A stretch of DNA of 64,000 nt from the NCBI RefSeq assembly GCF_020297365.1, contig NZ_JAIXIG010000010.1, positions 36,834 to 100,833 on the forward strand, read 5' to 3'. This document shows, one piece after another, positions 60,312 through 64,000 of this stretch. Both the position numbers and the translations under genes were made by a program. The notes beneath the pieces were generated by a model. That model was not told the DNA's origin, ran no database searches, and saw nothing but the letters and a program-made list of their open reading frames with translations. Numbering within the stretch: position 1 is the first letter of the stretch; each line of letters starts with the position of its first letter. Source of the DNA: Curtobacterium oceanosedimentum. GTDB taxonomy: Bacteria; Actinomycetota; Actinomycetes; Actinomycetales; Microbacteriaceae.

Positions 60312-61391
60312 GTGAGCGAGCAGCGTGTGCACATCCGCCCGGAGGTCGCGGTCCTCCCCGCCTACAAGCAGGGACGACAGGCGGCCGCGTCCGCGTTCAA
60401 GCTGTCGAGCAACGAGAACCCGTTCCCGCCGCTCCCCGGCGTGGTCGAGGCCGTGCAGGCGCAGACCGCCTACAACCGCTACCCCGACGCCACCGCCCTG
60501 GCCGTGCGCGCCGTCCTCGCCGAGCGCTTCGGCGTCACGGCGGACCAGGTGCACGTCGCCCCGGGCAGCGTGGCGATCCTGCACGAGCTCGCCCGCGCGA
60601 CCTCCGGCCCGGGTGACGAGGTCGTGTACGCCTGGCGCTCGTTCGAGGCGTACCCCGGTGTCGTCACGGTCGCGGGGGCGACGAGCGTGCCGGTGCCGAA
60701 CCGTGCCGACGGCGGCCACGACCTCGACGCCATGGCCGCCGCGGTGACCGACCGCACGCGCATGGTGATCGTCTGCTCGCCGAACAACCCGACCGGGCCG
60801 GTCGTGACCGCCGACGAGTTCGACGCGTTCATGGCCGCGGTGCCGCGATCGGTGCTGGTCGTGCTCGACGAGGCATACGCCGAGTTCGTGACCGACGAGT
60901 CCGCCGTGCACGGGCACCCGTTGCTCGCCGCGCACCCGAACCTCGTGGTCCTCCGCACCTTCTCGAAGGCGTACGGCCTCGCCGGCCTGCGCGTCGGGTA
61001 CGCACTCGGCCCGCAGTACGTGCTCGACGCCGTCCGCGCCTGCGCCATCCCGCTCTCGGTGACCGCCCAGGGCCAGGCCGCCGCACTCGCCAGCCTGGAA
61101 CGCGAGGACGAACTGCTCGCCCGCGTCGCCGAGCTGGCGACCCTGCGGGACCGCCTGGTCGGCGAGCTCCGCGCCCAGGGCTGGGCCGTGCCCGACGCCC
61201 AGGGCAACTTCCTGTGGCTGCCGACGGGGGAGCGGACCGCCGCAGCGGCCGCCGCGTTCGAGGAGGCCGGCATCATCGTCCGGGCCTTCCCACCGGAGGG
61301 CGTCCGCATCTCCATCGGGGAGCACGAGGCTGTGGAAACGCTCCTCGAAACCGCACGCTCGCTTGTGGGGGACCTCCAGGTGGCCGACTGA
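60312..61391 (+). CDS. histidinol-phosphate/aromatic aminotransferase (HisC/Pat-type)
   Basis: This 359-residue PLP enzyme has [18 protein letters not shown] near residue 30, [10 protein letters not shown], the Asp/Tyr region LDEAYAEFV, and the PLP lysine in [16 protein letters not shown] near residue 218. It belongs to the HisC group of fold-type I aminotransferases. In actinobacteria such genes outside the his operon often encode an aromatic amino acid aminotransferase (Pat), so I leave the symbol open. It lies 23 bases before the 2-oxoacid dehydrogenase operon, and may supply or use its 2-oxo acids. Confidence 0.85.
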   Translation: MSEQRVHIRPEVAVLPAYKQGRQAAASAFKLSSNENPFPPLPGVVEAVQAQTAYNRYPDATALAVRAVLAERFGVTADQVHVAPGSVAILHELARATSGPGDEVVYAWRSFEAYPGVVTVAGATSVPVPNRADGGHDLDAMAAAVTDRTRMVIVCSPNNPTGPVVTADEFDAFMAAVPRSVLVVLDEAYAEFVTDESAVHGHPLLAAHPNLVVLRTFSKAYGLAGLRVGYALGPQYVLDAVRACAIPLSVTAQGQAAALASLEREDELLARVAELATLRDRLVGELRAQGWAVPDAQGNFLWLPTGERTAAAAAAFEEAGIIVRAFPPEGVRISIGEHEAVETLLETARSLVGDLQVAD

Positions 61392-61401
61392 TGGCTGGCG
61401 C

Positions 61402-61407
61402 TACGCT
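61402..61407 (+). promoter_or_regulatory. -10 box (TACGCT) of the E1 alpha gene
   Basis: TACGCT is 7 bases before the ATG at 61415, inside the 23-base gap after the aminotransferase stop. The dehydrogenase operon can therefore start its own leaderless mRNA. Confidence 0.55.
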
Positions 61408-61414
61408 GGCCCGC

Positions 61415-62551
61415 ATGTCATTCCGCGCCGCGGCTCCCGCGACGACCACCGTCCGGCTCCTCGATCCCGAGGGTCGGTTCGTGGAGACCGACGAGAACGC
61501 CGAGTTCGCCGCCGCAGCGCGTGCGATCCCGGACGAGACCCTGCTGGCGATGCACCGCCGCATGGTCCTCACCCGTCGGTTCGACCACGCCGGCCACAAC
61601 CTGCAGCGCACCGGCCAGCTCGGCCTGTGGGTGCCCAGCCACGGGCAGGAGGCCGCCCAGACCGGTTCCGCCTTCGCCCTGCGCGCCCAGGACCACGTGT
61701 TCCCGTCGTACCGCGAGCACGCCGTCACGATGCACCGCGGCGTCGAGCCGATGGAGATCATCGCGATGTACCGCGGTCAGACCCACGGCGGGTGGGACCC
61801 GGACCAGCGCGGCAACACCCACATCTCCACCCTGGTGATCGGCTCGCAGACGCTGCACGCCACCGGGTACGCGCTCGGCCAGAAGCTCGACGGCGACGTC
61901 GGCACGGGCGACCCCGACCGCGACGCCTGCTCGATCGTCTACTTCGGTGACGGCGCGACCAGCCAGGGCGACGTGAACGAGGCCTTCGTGTTCTCGGCGT
62001 CGACGCAGGCCCCCGTCGTCTTCTTCCTGCAGAACAACCACTGGGCCATCTCGGTGCCGGTGTCGGTGCAGTCGCCGACGCCGCTCGTCGATCGCCCGCG
62101 CGGCTTCGGGATCCCGAGCGTCCTCATCGACGGCAACGACATCCTGGCGTCGTACACGGCCTCGGTCGTCGCGACCGACCACGCCCGCAGCGGTCAGGGC
62201 CCGGCCTTCATCGAGGCCGACACCTACCGGATCGGTGCGCACACCAGCTCCGACGACCCGAGCCGGTACCGCGGCGAGGACGAGCTGAACGCCTGGGTCG
62301 AGCGCGACCCGATCGTCCGCTCGGCCGCGTACCTGCGCAGCAAGGGCGTCACGGACGAGCAGTTCGCCGCGTTTGACGAGGAGGGCGAGGACATCGCCGC
62401 CGACGTCCGCCGCCGGACCGTCGCCCTCACCGCCCCCTCCACGGACGTCATGTTCGACAGCGTCTACCGCGAGCCGCACCCGCTGATCGCCGAGCAGAAG
62501 GCCTGGCTCGAACAGTACGAGGCCGGCTTCGAAGGAGGCGCCCACGCATGA
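61415..62551 (+). CDS. 2-oxoacid dehydrogenase E1 component, alpha subunit
   Basis: This 378-residue ThDP-dependent subunit has WVPSHGQEAAQTGSAFAL, the ThDP motif FGDGATSQGDVNEAFVFS with a downstream FLQNNHWAIS, and the phosphorylation-loop-like YRIGAHTSSDDPSRYR. It decarboxylates a 2-oxo acid and, with E1 beta, passes the acyl group to the E2 lipoyl arm. Substrate is pyruvate or branched-chain 2-oxo acids. The sequence style (DPEGRFVETDENAEF) looks like the BCKDH/mycobacterial bkd type, but this is not certain. E1 beta overlaps by ATGA. Confidence 0.9.
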   Translation: MSFRAAAPATTTVRLLDPEGRFVETDENAEFAAAARAIPDETLLAMHRRMVLTRRFDHAGHNLQRTGQLGLWVPSHGQEAAQTGSAFALRAQDHVFPSYREHAVTMHRGVEPMEIIAMYRGQTHGGWDPDQRGNTHISTLVIGSQTLHATGYALGQKLDGDVGTGDPDRDACSIVYFGDGATSQGDVNEAFVFSASTQAPVVFFLQNNHWAISVPVSVQSPTPLVDRPRGFGIPSVLIDGNDILASYTASVVATDHARSGQGPAFIEADTYRIGAHTSSDDPSRYRGEDELNAWVERDPIVRSAAYLRSKGVTDEQFAAFDEEGEDIAADVRRRTVALTAPSTDVMFDSVYREPHPLIAEQKAWLEQYEAGFEGGAHA

Positions 62552-63597
62552 GCACCACCGAGCAGCTCTTCGACTACACCCTGCGCTCGCACCCGGGCGC
62601 CGGCGAGGTCCCGAGCGACCCCACCCCGACCCTGCCGATGGCCAAGGCGCTCAACGCCGGGCTCGCCGCAGCCATGGAAGCGGACGACAAGGTCCTGCTC
62701 ATGGGCGAGGACATCGGCGCACTCGGCGGTGTCTTCCGCATCACCGAGGGCCTGCAGGACCGCTTCGGCCCCGAGCGCGTGCGGGACACCCCGCTCGCCG
62801 AGGCCGGGATCATCGGCACCGCGATCGGTCTCGCCCTGCGCGGGTACCGTCCCGTCGTCGAGATCCAGTTCGACGGCTTCGTCTGGCCGGGCTTCGACCA
62901 GATCACGTCGCAGCTCGCGAAGATGCAGAACCGTCTGCCGGCGCACATGTCGTTGCCGGTCGTCATCCGCATCCCCTACGGCGGCCACATCGGCGCCGTC
63001 GAGCACCACCAGGAGTCCCCGGAGGCGTACTTCGCGCACACCCCCGGTCTCCGCGTGGTCAGCCCGAGCACCCCGAACGACGCCTACTGGATGATCCAGG
63101 AGGCGATCGCGTCGAAGGACCCGGTGGTCTTCCTCGAGCCGAAGTCGCGCTACTGGCCGAAGGGCCAGGTCGACCTGGTCGACGGCCACGTCCCGATGCA
63201 CACCACCCGCGTCGCCCGCACCGGCACCGAGGTCACCCTCGTCGGTCACGGCGCGATGGTCGCCACGCTGATGCAGGCGGCGGAGCTCGCCGAGGCCGAG
63301 GGCACGAGCTGCGAGGTCATCGACCTGCGCTCGATCTCGCCGATCGACTGGGAGCCGCTGCTCGCCTCGGTGCGCAAGACCGGTCGCCTGGTCATCGCGC
63401 AGGAGGCCTCCGGCTTCGTCAGCGTCGGCAGCGAGATCGCCGCCACCGTCGCCGAGAAGGCGTTCTACACGATGCAGGCACCGCCGCTGCGGGTGTCCGG
63501 CTTCGACGTGCCGTTCCCGGTGTCGAAGCTCGAACACCTGCACCTGCCGGACGCCGACCGTGTCCTCGAGGCCGTCGACCGCGCCCTCGCCTACTGA
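62548..63597 (+). CDS. 2-oxoacid dehydrogenase E1 component, beta subunit
   Basis: This 349-residue subunit has [39 protein letters not shown], and [20 protein letters not shown]. The C-terminal half has [20 protein letters not shown] and [13 protein letters not shown]. It forms the alpha2-beta2 heterotetramer with E1 alpha and shapes the ThDP pocket. It is coupled by ATGA to the alpha gene; a 31-base gap with a ribosome site separates it from E2. Confidence 0.93.
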   Translation: MSTTEQLFDYTLRSHPGAGEVPSDPTPTLPMAKALNAGLAAAMEADDKVLLMGEDIGALGGVFRITEGLQDRFGPERVRDTPLAEAGIIGTAIGLALRGYRPVVEIQFDGFVWPGFDQITSQLAKMQNRLPAHMSLPVVIRIPYGGHIGAVEHHQESPEAYFAHTPGLRVVSPSTPNDAYWMIQEAIASKDPVVFLEPKSRYWPKGQVDLVDGHVPMHTTRVARTGTEVTLVGHGAMVATLMQAAELAEAEGTSCEVIDLRSISPIDWEPLLASVRKTGRLVIAQEASGFVSVGSEIAATVAEKAFYTMQAPPLRVSGFDVPFPVSKLEHLHLPDADRVLEAVDRALAY

Positions 63598-63628
63598 CCA
63601 ACCCGACCGAGATCGCGAAGGAGCCGTA

Positions 63629-64000
63629 GTGGCCGCCGCCGAATTCCCCCTGCCCGACGTGGGCGAAGGACTCACCGAGGCCGAGATCGTGCAGTGGCGC
63701 GTCGCGATCGGGGACGAGATCGCCGTCGACCAGGTGCTCGTCGAGATCGAGACCGCGAAGTCGCTCGTCGAGCTGCCCTCGCCGTTCGCCGGGACCGTCA
63801 CGGGGCTGCTCGTGTCCGAGGGGGACACGGTCGAGGTCGGCAAGCCGATCATCCGCGTCGACTCCGACGCGTCGGTCGCGTCCGGCGCGGCCGTCACGCC
63901 CCCCGCTGAGCAGTCGGGAGGCCCGGCACCCGTCGCCCAGGCAGCCCCGGCCGCACCCGTGGCCGCGTCCACCCCGCCTGCTCCCGCCGCGACGCCGGCC
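63629..64000 (+). CDS. dihydrolipoamide acyltransferase (E2), N-terminal part (truncated by window end)
   Basis: The first 124 codons are present and run off the window. Residues about 5-80 form a lipoyl domain ([20 protein letters not shown], with the lipoylated Lys in [14 protein letters not shown]), followed by an Ala/Pro-rich hinge ([13 protein letters not shown]). E2 carries acyl groups from E1 to CoA. GTG at 63629 has AAGGAG just upstream. The peripheral-subunit-binding and catalytic domains are expected beyond 64000. Confidence 0.9.
   Translation, partial: MAAAEFPLPDVGEGLTEAEIVQWRVAIGDEIAVDQVLVEIETAKSLVELPSPFAGTVTGLLVSEGDTVEVGKPIIRVDSDASVASGAAVTPPAEQSGGPAPVAQAAPAAPVAASTPPAPAATPA

Overview
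The window is very GC-rich chromosomal DNA packed with short-gap, start-stop-coupled genes. The gene set looks like an actinobacterium of the family Microbacteriaceae; Curtobacterium or a close relative is my best guess, by inference from gene content only. Supporting points are the Pol-PE-Lig form of LigD next to a Ku with a lysine-rich tail, the LEA-like/Holin-X/DUF3618 trio, DUF6328, DUF1206, DUF4166 and DUF6314 proteins, a sortase-E-like LAYTG signal, and many genes without a Shine-Dalgarno site. I saw no tRNA, rRNA, CRISPR array, insertion sequence, integrase or prophage structural gene. The longest stretch without a gene is about 230 bases.

Layout. 1-5 kb: end of a zinc alcohol dehydrogenase, an epimerase, small membrane proteins, a pentapeptide-repeat protein, and a flavin oxidoreductase divergent from an XRE-cupin regulator. 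5-9 kb: lipoprotein, glycosyltransferase, envelope trio, HAD hydrolase. 9.4-12.3 kb: acetyltransferase and a TetR plus 14-TM drug exporter pair with a clear operator. 12.4-17 kb: a nucleoside or ribose catabolic unit (LacI repressor divergent from nucleoside hydrolase, MFS transporter, ribokinase). 17-19.2 kb: Ppx/GppA phosphatase and two membrane proteins. 19.2-25.2 kb: the non-homologous end-joining locus, with Ku divergent from a membrane protein-SDR-LigD operon. 25.3-33 kb: small acidic proteins, a TIM-barrel protein, FAH hydrolase, phosphoketolase, DUF1992 protein and a GH15 enzyme. 33-37.7 kb: a 32-residue ORF and long leader before RtcB, DUF1206 protein, SMP-30 lactonase and alpha/beta hydrolase. 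37.7-41.6 kb: a redox-stress group on the minus strand (ferredoxin-reductase-like protein, SDR, Dps, MarR, NADPH:FMN reductase). 41.7-46.5 kb: GH13 glucosidase, a sortase-anchored adhesin-like protein and HdeD-like proteins. 46.6-50.9 kb: ECF sigma factor with a membrane partner, LysR/MFS pair, and a secreted protein resembling BECR-fold RNases. 51-55.6 kb: CDF metal exporter, DUF4166/DUF1731 pair, EamA/LysR pair. 55.7-60.3 kb: L,D-transpeptidase with a secreted partner, PurB, LMW phosphatase and a holin-like membrane protein. 60.3-64 kb: a HisC-like aminotransferase and a 2-oxoacid dehydrogenase operon (E1 alpha, E1 beta, E2) cut by the window edge.

Regulation. The most general signal is a -10-like box of form NANNNT placed 6 (sometimes 7) bases before the ATG or GTG of about 25 genes on both strands. 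This implies leaderless transcripts. Local regulators sit beside palindromic sites, and several of these overlap the -10 boxes. Two intergenic palindrome families recur: a GGGAGGCC-type hairpin that looks like a bidirectional terminator, and a roughly 60-base CACCTCACG/CGTGAGGTG element present three times.
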